DNA of 64,000 nt from Asticcacaulis machinosus (GCF_028550435.1 NZ_JAQQKV010000002.1:1-64000); one strand, 5' to 3'; shown: positions 52,908-62,660, counted from the first letter of the stretch. Numbers and translations: made by a program. The notes: generated by a model from the sequence alone, not told the origin.

Positions 52908-53606
52908 ATGACCTTCCCTGAAGCCACCGTAGCCGACACAATTGATGCCGCCGAGGCCGAGACCGCGCCACCTAACGCGCTGCCCAATCCTCATGAACTG
53001 GCGACCCAGTTGATCGCCAAACTGTGTCACGATTTTATATCGCCTACGGGTGCGATTGTGTCCGGCCTTGACCTGCTTGAGGACCCGTCCGCGCAGGACA
53101 TGAAGGAAGATGCGATCAACCTAATCAAGGCGTCGTCGAAAAAGCTGGTGTCGATCGTATATTTCGCCCGCGTGGCCTTTGGCGCGGCAACCACTGCCGA
53201 AGCCTTTTCCATTAAGGAACTGCGCAAAATTCTGGATGATATCTTCGCCTCCATGCGCGCCACGCTCGACCTCAGTATCGATGATGAGATCGTACTGGAA
53301 AAGCCGGTGGCCCGCGCTCTGGTCAATCTGGCCTATATCGCCGGCGGGGCCTTGCCGCTGGGCGGGACGGCCAAAATCGAGATGGAAACTGACGGCGACG
53401 CCATAAGCTTTACCGCCGTGTCCACCGGCAAAAAGGCCCGCCTGAAACCCGAAGCGGTTGAAGGCTTAAGCGGTGATCCGCTCGGTGACGGCCTGTCGGG
53501 GCAATGGATTCAGCCCTTCTGGCTCAACAGCGTAGTCAAGGAAGCGGGCGGCACCCTCACATTCACGGCCGAAGAAGACCGGCTTGAGATCGTTGTGAAG
53601 ATGTAA
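52908..53606 (+). CDS. chpT: histidine phosphotransferase ChpT
   Basis: 232-residue phosphotransferase that passes phosphate from the CckA receiver to CtrA and CpdR in Caulobacter. ATQLIAKLCHDFISPTGAIV with the phospho-His, GLDLLEDPSAQDMKEDAINL and SSKKLVSIVYFARVAFG form the two-helix dimerisation domain; the rest is a degenerate ATPase-like domain without ATP motifs. I use the second ATG (52908), 7 bases from TAAGGA; the first ATG is 1 base from it. A GAATC (GANTC) lies 19 bp upstream. A long Ala/Glu/Pro N-terminal tail precedes the core. Confidence 0.93.
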   Translation: MTFPEATVADTIDAAEAETAPPNALPNPHELATQLIAKLCHDFISPTGAIVSGLDLLEDPSAQDMKEDAINLIKASSKKLVSIVYFARVAFGAATTAEAFSIKELRKILDDIFASMRATLDLSIDDEIVLEKPVARALVNLAYIAGGALPLGGTAKIEMETDGDAISFTAVSTGKKARLKPEAVEGLSGDPLGDGLSGQWIQPFWLNSVVKEAGGTLTFTAEEDRLEIVVKM

Positions 53607-53683
53607 AGCACCCACTCGCGGGGATTTGACTCTTCGGCAACCTGCGGTATCGTCCGGCTGATAAGGTTCGGGGGACAGAGTTC

Positions 53684-55321
53684 ATGTTTTGCTTAAAAAA
53701 AATCGCCACCCTTGGGCTGATCTTTGCTGCGACGGCGCTGACAGGATGTGGCGGCGGAGGTGGCGGTGGTGGCGGCACGACAGGTGGAGGATCTGTTCCT
53801 CAGCCCGCGGGTTGGGTATCGGGCGTATTCTCCGCCGCCAGCACCTTTAAGAACCAGTGCCAGACCGTTCGTACCGGCGTTGACATAGAGGGCAATGCCT
53901 ATCCCGACCGGGCGGGCACGGAATTGGCCGAAAAAAACTGGCTCAGGTCGTGGACGCGCGAAACCTATCTGTGGAATACCGAAGTCACCGACACTAACCC
54001 CGCAAACGGCGGCACGCGCACCGAATATTTCGCCACGTTGAAAACCTTAGCGCTTACGGCGTCCGGTGCGCCCAAGGATCAGTTCCATTTCAGTGAACCG
54101 ACCACCGAATATCTGGCGCGGCGCAATGCGGTGGCCAGTGCCAGTTACGGGGCGGAATTTGCCATTTTATCGGGCAGCGTCCCGCGCGATGTGCGCGTGC
54201 TTTATACCGACCCGAACTCCCCGGCCGAAGAGATGGCGGGCGGCCAGAAAAAGCTCATTCGCGGCACGCAAATCCTGCGCGTCAACGGCATTGATCTGGT
54301 CAACGGGGGCAGCACTGAGGCGGAAATTAACATACTGAATAACGGCCTGTTCCCCCCTGCAACAGGTGTGACGACGACGATGGAGGTGCGCGATCCCGGC
54401 ACAACCACCACCCGCACTATTACCCTGACCGCCCAGAACCTTAGCGCCAAGGCCGTCAACCGCACCCGCGTCCTGCCTGATGGGGCGGGCGGCAAGATCG
54501 GCTATGTGTTGTTCAATACTTTTAGTCCGAATGCCAGCGAAGCCGAACTGGCAGGGGCCATGACGACCATGCGCAACGAAGGGGTGCGTGATATGGTGCT
54601 TGACCTGCGCTATAATGGCGGCGGGTTATTAGCCGTGGCCTCGCAACTCAGCTACATGGTCGCCGGTGATGCGCGTACCACCAACCGCAATTTTGAGAGC
54701 CTGCGTTTTAATGCCCTGGCCGGAAGCCGAAATCCGGTCACGGGGCAGGCCAATAATCCGGTGCCGTTTTACACTACCGGCCTAGGGTTCAGTCTGGCGC
54801 AAGGCACGGCCCTGCCGACGCTGAACCTGCCGCGGGTGTTTGTGCTGACGACCGATGCGACCTGTAGCGCCAGCGAAGCGGTCATCAACGGCCTGCGCGG
54901 CATTGGGGTTGAGGTGGTGCAGATCGGCGGGCGCACCTGCGGCAAGCCCTATGGTTTCTACCCGCAGGACAATTGCGGGGAGACCTATTACACCATTCAG
55001 TTTCAGGGCGTGAACCATGCCGGTTTCGGTGATTATGCCGATGGCTTTGTGCCGGCTAATGCCGCAACCTCCACCGGCGTTAAGATCGCAGGCTGTTCAG
55101 CCAATGACGACCTGACGCGCGAACTGGGCGACAGCACCGAAGGGCTGCTTAGGGCCGCGATCGGTTATGCCACAACGGGTGCGTGCCCGACCCCGCCGCC
55201 GGTCGCGACCTCTGCGATCCAGAGTGGTGCGTTCAGCAGCCGTAATGCGGGCGGGTCGCTAAGGCTCGAAGCGCCGGAAAAAGGGATCATGGACACCAAC
55301 CGCGACATGACGATGAGATAA
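53684..55321 (+). CDS. S41-family (C-terminal processing) protease, lipoprotein
   Basis: 545-residue exported protease. Lipobox LTGC is followed by a run of nine glycines and a TTGGG linker, a flexible tether to the membrane. Then come an N-terminal helical part, a PDZ-like segment (NSPAEEMAGGQKKLIRGTQI), and the S41 catalytic domain with IGYVLFNTF, DMVLDLRYNGGGLL, VLTTDATCSASEAVINGL (catalytic Ser) and a later GRTCGKPYGF. The usual catalytic Lys follows the Ser by about 25 residues in CtpA; here GKPYGF is the likely place. Probably a periplasmic or surface protease. Confidence 0.88.
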   Translation: MFCLKKIATLGLIFAATALTGCGGGGGGGGGTTGGGSVPQPAGWVSGVFSAASTFKNQCQTVRTGVDIEGNAYPDRAGTELAEKNWLRSWTRETYLWNTEVTDTNPANGGTRTEYFATLKTLALTASGAPKDQFHFSEPTTEYLARRNAVASASYGAEFAILSGSVPRDVRVLYTDPNSPAEEMAGGQKKLIRGTQILRVNGIDLVNGGSTEAEINILNNGLFPPATGVTTTMEVRDPGTTTTRTITLTAQNLSAKAVNRTRVLPDGAGGKIGYVLFNTFSPNASEAELAGAMTTMRNEGVRDMVLDLRYNGGGLLAVASQLSYMVAGDARTTNRNFESLRFNALAGSRNPVTGQANNPVPFYTTGLGFSLAQGTALPTLNLPRVFVLTTDATCSASEAVINGLRGIGVEVVQIGGRTCGKPYGFYPQDNCGETYYTIQFQGVNHAGFGDYADGFVPANAATSTGVKIAGCSANDDLTRELGDSTEGLLRAAIGYATTGACPTPPPVATSAIQSGAFSSRNAGGSLRLEAPEKGIMDTNRDMTMR

Positions 55322-55376
55322 TTTCGTTTAACGCGATATTATAGACACTTTTCGGCATATCGCTTGAGGGAGACGA

Positions 55377-55748
55377 ATGATGAGGCTCACAAAACTGGCT
55401 TTGGCGGCCTTGGCGTTGGGATTGAGCGCGTGCCAGACAAATGCCGGACAATCGGCTGCCGATCAGCCCGCAAGCGTTGATCTGAGTGTCGCTGAAACAC
55501 GCGCGGCGCTGAGTGTCGCTCTGGCCAAGGCCCTCAATCGCGGACGGATTGAACTTGGGGTCACGGCGACGGATCAGACCTCAACCGTCACCGTTCTGCC
55601 CCCGCCGCTGGGGCCGCATGAAACTCACTCGACCGCTGTGCCGATCCGCTTTGATATCATCCGCCGTAAGGGGAAATGCCTCGCCCTGCGCGCCGATGAT
55701 GGCTCGGTTCACACCATGTCAGGGGTAAGGTGCGAGACGGTAAAATAG
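55377..55748 (+). CDS. small lipoprotein, unknown function
   Basis: 123-residue protein with lipobox LSAC after a hydrophobic signal (KLALAALALGLSAC). The mature part has a helix-like stretch (VAETRAALSVALAKALNRGR) followed by a strand-rich half with two Cys (GKCLALRADDG, GVRCETVK) that may form a disulfide. It starts 55 bp after the S41 protease and could be co-transcribed. No known family. Confidence 0.75.
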   Translation: MMRLTKLALAALALGLSACQTNAGQSAADQPASVDLSVAETRAALSVALAKALNRGRIELGVTATDQTSTVTVLPPPLGPHETHSTAVPIRFDIIRRKGKCLALRADDGSVHTMSGVRCETVK

Positions 55749-55768
55749 TTGATGGGCTGCCGGTAGCC

Positions 55769-56995
55769 TCACCTCATCCCCATGCAACTGGCATAGTAGC
55801 TGACCGTGGCGGGCCAGTCGCTGAAGACGCCGGTCACACCGACATCCTGAGCCAGCACATGAAGTACCGTGTAATAATCCCCGCTGGTACGGATAGCTTT
55901 TGACACGCTTTGGAAATACCAGCCGCCGCCATCGGTCAGCGGGCCGGAGCGTTCCAGCGTCCAGGCGATGATCTTGATATCGGCGGCCTTAAGGGCCTTG
56001 GCCAGCCGCGACGGCACAATCCGGCCAGTCTCATCGACGGTCAGCAAAAAACTGATGGCAGGGGCGACATAGTTGATACCCTCGGCCTTAAGCGCCACCG
56101 GATCAAAGCCCCAGCTTTGCGGGTTCATGCCGTCCAGCCCCGGAATGGAACCGTCATCAATCAAATAGACCGCCTGCGCCCCAAATTGCGGCTCACGGGC
56201 AATCCAGTAGCGGATATCGGCAATATCAAAACTCTGCGGCCAGACGTCCTTCGGGGGAATGCCCGCCGCCTTATAGTCATCAATCAGTTTTTGGGCATAG
56301 GCCTCTCGCGAAAAACCATCGAACGGCATGGCCACGACCGGGGTTTTCAGCTCAGGCGTAAATTTGGCCCCCAGCGACCGGAACAGGGCAATCGATTCTC
56401 TGTGAGTCATCGTCTGTGCCGGTTCAGTCGCATAAAGATCCGTGCGCCAACCGGGCGTGCCGGCCAGATAGGCCTCAACCGTCTTAGCGGTCGGATCGGC
56501 GCCGTCCATCTTGGGCGTCAGACTTTGAAATTCGGCGAGTGTCAGATCAGACGTACGGCATTCGGCGCGCGCGGGCGTCTGGCCTGATGCAGGGACGAAC
56601 GGTTGAGTGCATTTGGCCGCCAGATGGGTCACAAGGATGTTGGTCGTCGTGTGCAGATCATCATGCGCATGGCGGCAAACCAGCGCTTTATCCTTGGTGA
56701 AGGCCACATCACATTCCAGAATCCCCGCCCCCTGCCAGGCTGCAGCCCGGTTGGATTCGACCGTATGCTCCGGAAACATCAGCGGCGCGCCGCGGTGACC
56801 GATAGAAAAAAGTGTACGGTGCACCGGCTTGCCAATGCAGTCTTTGAGTTTTTCTTTAAGCGGCCCTTCGGGCAGTTTGTCGATAAGGTAAAGAGGCCGT
56901 ACCCCGACTTCGACCGGGATATCGTCCGCCACCGCGGGGATGGCAACCATCAGGGTCAGCGCTAAGCCCGCGCTCGAAAGCTTTAAAAGCGACAT
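55769..56995 (-). CDS. glycerophosphodiester phosphodiesterase, exported
   Basis: 408-residue GDPD enzyme that cleaves glycerophosphodiesters to glycerol-3-phosphate and an alcohol. Signal peptide ([12 protein letters not shown]), then ...[18 protein letters not shown] with the catalytic His-Arg, [30 protein letters not shown] (metal Glu/Asp and second His), [10 protein letters not shown] and [10 protein letters not shown] late in the barrel. Insertion between strands 2 and 3 (Pro/Thr-rich, with [20 protein letters not shown]) is longer than in UgpQ, as in other periplasmic GDPDs. Single gene, with 20 bp to the convergent lipoprotein gene. Confidence 0.92.
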   Translation of the reverse strand: MSLLKLSSAGLALTLMVAIPAVADDIPVEVGVRPLYLIDKLPEGPLKEKLKDCIGKPVHRTLFSIGHRGAPLMFPEHTVESNRAAAWQGAGILECDVAFTKDKALVCRHAHDDLHTTTNILVTHLAAKCTQPFVPASGQTPARAECRTSDLTLAEFQSLTPKMDGADPTAKTVEAYLAGTPGWRTDLYATEPAQTMTHRESIALFRSLGAKFTPELKTPVVAMPFDGFSREAYAQKLIDDYKAAGIPPKDVWPQSFDIADIRYWIAREPQFGAQAVYLIDDGSIPGLDGMNPQSWGFDPVALKAEGINYVAPAISFLLTVDETGRIVPSRLAKALKAADIKIIAWTLERSGPLTDGGGWYFQSVSKAIRTSGDYYTVLHVLAQDVGVTGVFSDWPATVSYYASCMGMR

Positions 56996-57201
56996 CCGTA
57001 TCCCCTTGATTAAAATTTTGATGTAGCAAGTGCAGATGACGCCGCAATGACGCCGTCTGCAGACCTTTTAAAAGAGTATTCACACCTCATTAATCTTTTG
57101 CCAACGGTCTCTTAACCAAACCCTGTCTATACAGTTTATCCGGGGCCAAGGTGCGTCTGAGTAGGACGTGCGGCTTAAAGAGTAACCTGACGGGGTATGC
57201 T

Positions 57202-59631
57202 GTGGACGATTTGATTGCTGAATTCCTGACCGAGACCGCCGAAAGCCTTGAGGTGGTCGATAGTGAACTGGTCAAGTTCGAAGCCAACCCGAATGAGCGC
57301 AAGACGCTCGATAATATTTTCCGGCTGGTGCACACCATTAAGGGCACCTGCGGGTTCTTAGGGCTGGGGCGCCTCGAAGCGGTCGCCCACGCCGGTGAAA
57401 CCCTGCTGGGCCGTTTCCGCGATGGCAAGCTGGAGGTTACCTCCGATGCCGTAACGCTGGTGCTGCATTCGATCGACCGCATCAAGTTCATCCTGTCGGG
57501 TCTGGAATCGACCGGCAATGAACCGGACGGCGACGATCACGACCTGATTTCGCAACTTGAGGCCATGGCCGAAGGTCAGGCCGTTGATATCTCCGCCGTG
57601 CAGGCCATCGATGTGCCTGAGCGCTCTCTGAACGGTGAGATCGAGCCCGCCGAACTGAATATCCCCGCGGTCTCCACCGCCGCCGCTGCCGCTGCCGCCC
57701 CGTTGCAAGCCGGCGATATCGACCCCGCCACCGGTCGCGCCCTGCGCCCCGGCGAAGTGTCCGAAGCCGACCTTGAGGCCGCCTTTGCCGCTGCCGAAGC
57801 GCCAGATTGGATGAACGAAGCCGTCGCCGACGTCGAGCCGGAGCTTAGCGTCTCCGAAGTGGCACCGGCCCCGGTTGCCGCCGCGGCACCTGTGGCCGCC
57901 AAAGCCGCCCCCGTCGCATCTGACGCCCCAGCGCCTATGATGGGCGAAGATGGTGCCGGTATCGCCACCACCCAGTCGATCCGCGTGTCGGTTGACGTGT
58001 TGGAAGGACTGATGACGCTAGTGTCGGAAATGGTTCTGACCCGCAACCAGTTGCTGCAAATTTCGCGCAACCGTGAAGATTCCGCCTTTGCCACCCCATT
58101 ACAGCGTCTCTCGACCCTGACCGGTGAGTTGCAGGACAGCGTGATGAAAACGCGCATGCAGCCGATTGGCGCGGCGTGGAAAAAGCTGCCCCGTCTGGTA
58201 CGCGACCTCAGCCACGAACTGGGTAAGAAGATCGACCTTGTCATGGACGGTGAAGGCACCGAACTTGATAGACAGGTTCTGGAACTGATCCGCGATCCGC
58301 TGACCCACATGGTGCGCAACTCGGCTGACCACGGTCTTGAGCCGACCGCTGAGCGCATCGAACTGGGTAAGCCCGCCAACGGTACGGTCAAGCTGTCGGC
58401 CTTCCACGAAGGCGGCTATATCGTTATCCGCATCGCTGATAACGGTCGCGGCCTCAACACCGCCCGCATCCGCGAAAAGATCATCGAAAAGGCGCTGGCC
58501 CCGCGCAACGAAGTCGAAGCCATGTCGGATCAACAGATCCACCGCTTCATCTTTGCACCCGGTTTCTCGACCGCCGCCAAGGTCACTAACCTGTCGGGCC
58601 GCGGCGTCGGCATGGACGTGGTGCGCACCAATATTGAGCAAATCGGTGGCCAGATCGACCTCGTGTCGATCATGGGTCAGGGCACGACCTTTACCATCAA
58701 GATTCCGCTGACCCTGGCTATCGTATCAGCCCTGATCGTCGGTGCCGGTGGTCAGAAGTTCGCTGTGCCGCAAACCTCGGTGATGGAACTGGTTCGCACC
58801 GGCGCCAATGCCGAGCACAAGATTGAAAAGATCAATGACGCGCTGGTCTTACGCCTGCGCGACAAGCTGTTGCCGCTGGTACAACTTGGCCCGACCATGC
58901 AGCTTGAGGCCGCCCAATCTGAGGACCCAACCTTTGTTATGGTCATTCAGGTCGGTGAGCGCCGTTATGGTCTGGTGGTCAACGATGTTCTCGACACCGA
59001 AGAAATCGTGGTTAAGCCGCTGGCCGGAATCTTACGCTCCGTTCAGGCGTTTTCGGGCGCCACCATCCTTGGTGACGGCTCGGTCGTGCTGATCCTAGAT
59101 CCGAACGCCCTGTCGGAATATGCCGGCAACATCATTGATGAAAAATCAGCCGAAGACGGTGAAATCGTGGTCGCCTCGGCGGAGAATGAAAAAGTGGCCA
59201 TGCTGCTGTTCAAGGCCGGTTACGGCGCGCCCAAGGCGGTCGAACTGGCGCACATCACGCGCCTGGAGCACATCGAAGTCGAAAAGATCGAGCGCATGGA
59301 TGGCCGCGCCGCCCTGCAATATCGCGGCAAGCTGATGCCGATCCTCAACGTCAGCGAAGGCTCTGGCCTTATGGCCGAAGGTATTCAGCCCCTGCTGGTC
59401 TTTACCGGCGAAGGTTACGCTATGGCGCTGGCGGTCGATGAGATCGTCGATGTCGTCGAAGATTCGCTGTCCATCGAACTGTCGCCGGATCGTCAGGGCG
59501 TTCGCGGTACGGCGGTTGTCGCCGGTCGCGCCTGTGAAATCCTCGATGTCGATTACTACCAATTCCGCGGTCTGGCTGAACATGCCCGCAAAACCACTAC
59601 TGAGTCCGACGCTGGAAAGGTCGCCGCATGA
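57202..59631 (+). CDS. cheA: chemotaxis histidine kinase CheA
   Basis: 809-residue kinase. HPt domain at about 1-120 with phospho-His in FRLVHTIKGTCGFLGL; a long Ala/Pro/Val-rich linker at about 160-255; dimerisation (VSVDVLEGLMTLVSEMVLTR); ATPase domain with RNSADHGLEPTAER, IADNGRGLNTARI and GRGVGMDVVRTNIEQIGG; a CheW-like P5 domain; and then a second CheW-like module (ENEKVAMLLFKAGYGAPKAV to CEILDVDYYQF). CheA usually has only one P5. The P2 CheY/CheB-docking domain seems absent or replaced by the low-complexity linker. The GTG at 57202 is chosen because the encoded MDDLIAEFL start matches Caulobacter CheA. Confidence 0.95.
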   Translation: MDDLIAEFLTETAESLEVVDSELVKFEANPNERKTLDNIFRLVHTIKGTCGFLGLGRLEAVAHAGETLLGRFRDGKLEVTSDAVTLVLHSIDRIKFILSGLESTGNEPDGDDHDLISQLEAMAEGQAVDISAVQAIDVPERSLNGEIEPAELNIPAVSTAAAAAAAPLQAGDIDPATGRALRPGEVSEADLEAAFAAAEAPDWMNEAVADVEPELSVSEVAPAPVAAAAPVAAKAAPVASDAPAPMMGEDGAGIATTQSIRVSVDVLEGLMTLVSEMVLTRNQLLQISRNREDSAFATPLQRLSTLTGELQDSVMKTRMQPIGAAWKKLPRLVRDLSHELGKKIDLVMDGEGTELDRQVLELIRDPLTHMVRNSADHGLEPTAERIELGKPANGTVKLSAFHEGGYIVIRIADNGRGLNTARIREKIIEKALAPRNEVEAMSDQQIHRFIFAPGFSTAAKVTNLSGRGVGMDVVRTNIEQIGGQIDLVSIMGQGTTFTIKIPLTLAIVSALIVGAGGQKFAVPQTSVMELVRTGANAEHKIEKINDALVLRLRDKLLPLVQLGPTMQLEAAQSEDPTFVMVIQVGERRYGLVVNDVLDTEEIVVKPLAGILRSVQAFSGATILGDGSVVLILDPNALSEYAGNIIDEKSAEDGEIVVASAENEKVAMLLFKAGYGAPKAVELAHITRLEHIEVEKIERMDGRAALQYRGKLMPILNVSEGSGLMAEGIQPLLVFTGEGYAMALAVDEIVDVVEDSLSIELSPDRQGVRGTAVVAGRACEILDVDYYQFRGLAEHARKTTTESDAGKVAA

Positions 59632-60071
59632 GCATCCGTGATTATGTAACCCTGCGTGTCGGTGGTCAGTTGTTTGGCGTCGATGCCGCCCGTGTCCATG
59701 ATGTGTTTCACCCGCGCGGCTTAACGCCTGTGCCACTGTCACGCTCTGAAATCGCTGGGGTTTTAAACCTGCGTGGCCGGATCGTTACCGCCGTCTGTGC
59801 CCGCCGTCGTTTGGGTCTTGGCCCACGCGAAGAGGGCGCACCTGAGCCTCTGGCCATTGGTCTTGAGGTTCACGGTGACTCTTATGGCCTCGTGATCGAT
59901 TCCGTTGATGAAGTCCTGAAACTGGATGACGAAAAGTTCCACGCCGCCCCCGGCAATCTTCCGCCGCGCTGGGCAGAAATAATTGTCGGCGTTTATCAAT
60001 TGGAAAAGGAACTTCTGATAGTGTTGGACCCACACACGCTTTTGGATGCCGGGCATCTTAAGGCAGCCTAG
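59628..60071 (+). CDS. cheW: chemotaxis adaptor CheW
   Basis: 147-residue adaptor linking CheA to chemoreceptors. The CheW fold is clear: DYVTLRVGGQLFGVDAARVHDVF, GVLNLRGRIVTAVCARRRLGL (RG motif at receptor-binding surface), YGLVIDSVDEVLKL and ELLIVLDPHTLL. It overlaps cheA by 4 bp (ATGA) and should be translated with it. No chemoreceptor gene is present in the operon, so receptors must be encoded elsewhere. Confidence 0.95.
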   Translation: MSIRDYVTLRVGGQLFGVDAARVHDVFHPRGLTPVPLSRSEIAGVLNLRGRIVTAVCARRRLGLGPREEGAPEPLAIGLEVHGDSYGLVIDSVDEVLKLDDEKFHAAPGNLPPRWAEIIVGVYQLEKELLIVLDPHTLLDAGHLKAA

Positions 60072-60099
60072 TTTAGCGTAATTTTAGGGGCTTTTTAGA

Positions 60100-60465
60100 A
60101 TGAAAACCTGCCTTGTTGTTGATGACAGCCGCGTCATCCGTAAAGTCGCCAGACGTATTCTGGAAAACCTTCAGTTTGAAGTGCTTGAGGCCGCCGACGG
60201 TCAGGAAGCTCTGGATGCCTGTAAGGCGGCCATGCCGAACGCCGTGCTGCTGGACTGGAATATGCCGGTTATGGACGGGATCACCTTCCTGAAGCACCTG
60301 CGCAAGGAACAGGGCGGCAAAGACCCGATCGTGGTCTTTTGCACGACCGAGAACGATCTGTCCCACATTACCGAAGCCCTGACCGAAGGGGCCTCCGAAT
60401 ACATAATGAAGCCCTTTGATGGCGACATTCTCGAAGCCAAATTCCAGGAAGTCGGTCTGATCTAG
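60100..60465 (+). CDS. cheY: chemotaxis response regulator CheY
   Basis: 121-residue receiver-only protein. LVVDDSRVIRKVARRIL (acidic pair), LLDWNMPVMDG (phospho-Asp), FCTTEND (Thr) and YIMKPF (Lys) are intact. It resembles the CheY/CheYII type of alphaproteobacteria that binds the flagellar motor or acts as phosphate sink. Its TAG stop codon lies inside the stem of an intrinsic terminator. Confidence 0.93.
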   Translation: MKTCLVVDDSRVIRKVARRILENLQFEVLEAADGQEALDACKAAMPNAVLLDWNMPVMDGITFLKHLRKEQGGKDPIVVFCTTENDLSHITEALTEGASEYIMKPFDGDILEAKFQEVGLI

Positions 60466-60490
60466 GCGTTTTTACAACGCCTATTTTTTT
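60463..60490 (+). terminator. intrinsic terminator between cheY and cheB containing the cheY stop codon
   Basis: TAGGCGTT (60463-60470), loop TTTAC, AACGCCTA (60476-60483), then TTTTTTT. The 8-bp stem is perfect and the TAG of cheY is its first three bases, so translating ribosomes would hinder its folding. Confidence 0.85.
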
Positions 60491-60528
60491 CACGGTAGCC
60501 GGTAACCATAATATGAAACAAGCCTCAT

Positions 60529-61749
60529 ATGTCAGCTAACCCCAATCCTGCGGCCTCGTTGCGGCCCCTGAAAATCATGATCGTCGATGACTCGGCGGTG
60601 GTGCGGGGCCTTGTCACGCGCTGGATCGAGCAGGAATCAGACATGGTTCTGGCCGGTTCCGCCACCGACGGGGCCAAGGCGGTCGAACGCGTCAAGGACA
60701 TCCAGCCCGATGTGCTGATCCTCGACATCGAAATGCCTAACATGGGCGGCCTTGAAGCCCTGCCCAAGCTGATTGCCGCAAAGCCGGGCCTGAAGGTGCT
60801 GATGGCCTCGACGCTGACGACCCGCGGGGCGTCAGTCACCATTCGTGCGCTGGAACTGGGCGCGGCGGACTATGTTCCGAAGCCCGATTCGTCACGCATT
60901 GGCGGGGCAGACGGGTTCCGCACCGAACTGCTGACCAAGATACGCGCCCTGTGTGGCCGTACCCGTTTGTGGCCAGTTCCCCCAAACTCAGGGCCGCCAT
61001 CAGCGACGCCTGATACCAGGTCTGAAACCGCGCGGCCATCGTCACTCGCGCCGTCACCATCGCTGGCACCATCACTGGCCCCCGCACCGCGCGCGACCAA
61101 CATCACCCCGCTAAAAACGGGACATGTGGCGGCCCCGATGCTGCGCCCGCGTACCGGCCCTAAGCGTATCGATCTGCTGGTGGTCGGCTCTTCGACCGGT
61201 GGCCCGCCAGCCTTACGTAATTTCCTGCTGGCCCTTGGGCCTGATTGGAAGATCCCGGTGCTGATCGTACAGCACATGCCCGCGACCTTCACCACCATTC
61301 TGGCGGAGCATCTCGATAAAGCTCTGCCGATGACCGTGCGCGAAGCCAAGGACGGGATGCTGATTGAATCGCGCAATGTCTATATCGCTCCCGGCGACTG
61401 GCACATGACGATTAAGAACGACCCGATCGTCAAGCAGATCAAGCTCGATCAGAGCGCGCAGGTTAACTGGTGCCGCCCGGCGGTCGATCCGTTGTTCCGT
61501 TCCGCCGCCGAAGTCTACAGCCACCATGCGCTCGGCGTTGTACTGACCGGCATGGGCCATGACGGCCGCGACGGCGCACAGGCGCTGGTTAACGTAGGCG
61601 CCACCGTGATGGCGCAGGACGAAGCCTCAAGCGTCGTCTGGGGCATGCCGGGTGCGGTCGCCGAAGCCGGCCTTGCTGAACTTATTAAACCTATTGAAGG
61701 GCTGGCGCAGGCCTGTAAGACTTTTGCGCGCGGGGAAAGACCACAATGA
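60529..61749 (+). CDS. cheB: protein-glutamate methylesterase/glutaminase CheB
   Basis: 406-residue enzyme that removes methyl groups from chemoreceptors. Receiver domain at about 15-135 (MIVDDSAVVRGLVTRWIE, VLILDIEMPNMGGLEALPKL, KPDS). A Ser/Pro-rich linker of about 50 residues (PPSATPDTRSETARPSSLAP) is longer than usual. The methylesterase domain has VVGSSTGGPPALR with catalytic Ser, LIVQHMPATFT with His, and LTGMGHDGRDGAQAL with Asp. It follows the terminator after cheY and overlaps cheR by 4 bp. Confidence 0.95.
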   Translation: MSANPNPAASLRPLKIMIVDDSAVVRGLVTRWIEQESDMVLAGSATDGAKAVERVKDIQPDVLILDIEMPNMGGLEALPKLIAAKPGLKVLMASTLTTRGASVTIRALELGAADYVPKPDSSRIGGADGFRTELLTKIRALCGRTRLWPVPPNSGPPSATPDTRSETARPSSLAPSPSLAPSLAPAPRATNITPLKTGHVAAPMLRPRTGPKRIDLLVVGSSTGGPPALRNFLLALGPDWKIPVLIVQHMPATFTTILAEHLDKALPMTVREAKDGMLIESRNVYIAPGDWHMTIKNDPIVKQIKLDQSAQVNWCRPAVDPLFRSAAEVYSHHALGVVLTGMGHDGRDGAQALVNVGATVMAQDEASSVVWGMPGAVAEAGLAELIKPIEGLAQACKTFARGERPQ

Positions 61750-62609
61750 CACCTGAAGACATCGAACATCTGGCCGCCCTGCTCAAAGCCCGCTCCGGCC
61801 TCATACTGGGCGCGGATAAGACCTATCTGATTGAAAGCCGTCTGGCCCCGATCGCCCGTAAGGAAGGCTTTGCCAATGTCGCGGGCCTGCTGACATCGTT
61901 GCGCACCCGTCGCGATGAAAAGATCATCCACGCCGTGGTCGACGCCATGACGACCAACGAGACCTTCTTTTTCCGCGACAAAACCCCGTTCGATCAGTTC
62001 AAGTCCGACGTCCTGCCTGTCTTTGCCAAGTCACGCGTTTCAGGCGACATCAAGGTATGGTGCGCGGCCTGTTCGACCGGCCAGGAACCCTATTCACTGG
62101 CCATGATGATGGATGAAGCGCGCGCTCAATATCCGCGCATGAATCTGGACATCACGGCGACCGACATTTCTGAGCGTTGTCTCGAAAAGGCGCAAGCCGG
62201 GCTCTATACCCAGTTTGAGGTTCAGCGCGGTCTACCCATCACCATGATGGTCAAGAACTTTGAAAAGGTCGACGAAATGTGGCGGATTTCGCCCAAGATG
62301 CGTCAGGCCGTTAAGTTTCGTAAGATGAACCTGCTGGATGATCTGCGCGGTCTGGGTCGGCTGGATGTCATCTATTGCCGCAATGTGCTGATCTATTTCG
62401 ATCTTGAGACCAAAAAGCGCGTGCTGGAGCAGATGGCGACCATGCTGGCCGACGACGGCTACCTGTTCTTAGGGGCCGCTGAGACGGTGCTGGGCATTAC
62501 CGATGCGTTTAAGCCTCTGTCGGGTATGCGCGGCATGTATGTAAAGAATATGGCGGCTAATGCCTCCCTGCGTCCGTCCATGCCCCTGCGCGCGGCGGGT
62601 GCGGCGTAA
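61746..62609 (+). CDS. cheR: chemoreceptor methyltransferase CheR
   Basis: 287-residue SAM-dependent methyltransferase acting on receptor glutamates. N-terminal helical domain (EHLAALLKARSGLILGADKT), TTNETFFFRDKTPFDQF, SAM site VWCAACSTGQEPYSLAMMMDE, DITATDISERCLEKAQAGLY, DVIYCRNVLIYFD and FLGAAETVLGITDAF. Overlap with cheB (ATGA) signals coupling. A long inverted repeat follows. Confidence 0.96.
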   Translation: MTPEDIEHLAALLKARSGLILGADKTYLIESRLAPIARKEGFANVAGLLTSLRTRRDEKIIHAVVDAMTTNETFFFRDKTPFDQFKSDVLPVFAKSRVSGDIKVWCAACSTGQEPYSLAMMMDEARAQYPRMNLDITATDISERCLEKAQAGLYTQFEVQRGLPITMMVKNFEKVDEMWRISPKMRQAVKFRKMNLLDDLRGLGRLDVIYCRNVLIYFDLETKKRVLEQMATMLADDGYLFLGAAETVLGITDAFKPLSGMRGMYVKNMAANASLRPSMPLRAAGAA

Positions 62610-62616
62610 AGCCAAT

Positions 62617-62660
62617 CGCGCAAAAGTCCCTCGCCTGACGGCTCAGTGTACTTTTGCGCG
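62617..62660. terminator. inverted repeat after cheR, weak terminator candidate
   Basis: CGCGCAAAAGT and ACTTTTGCGCG form a perfect 11-bp stem around a 22-base loop, followed by TCTCATTC without a proper T-run. It lies between the convergent cheR and mrr genes. Confidence 0.5.
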
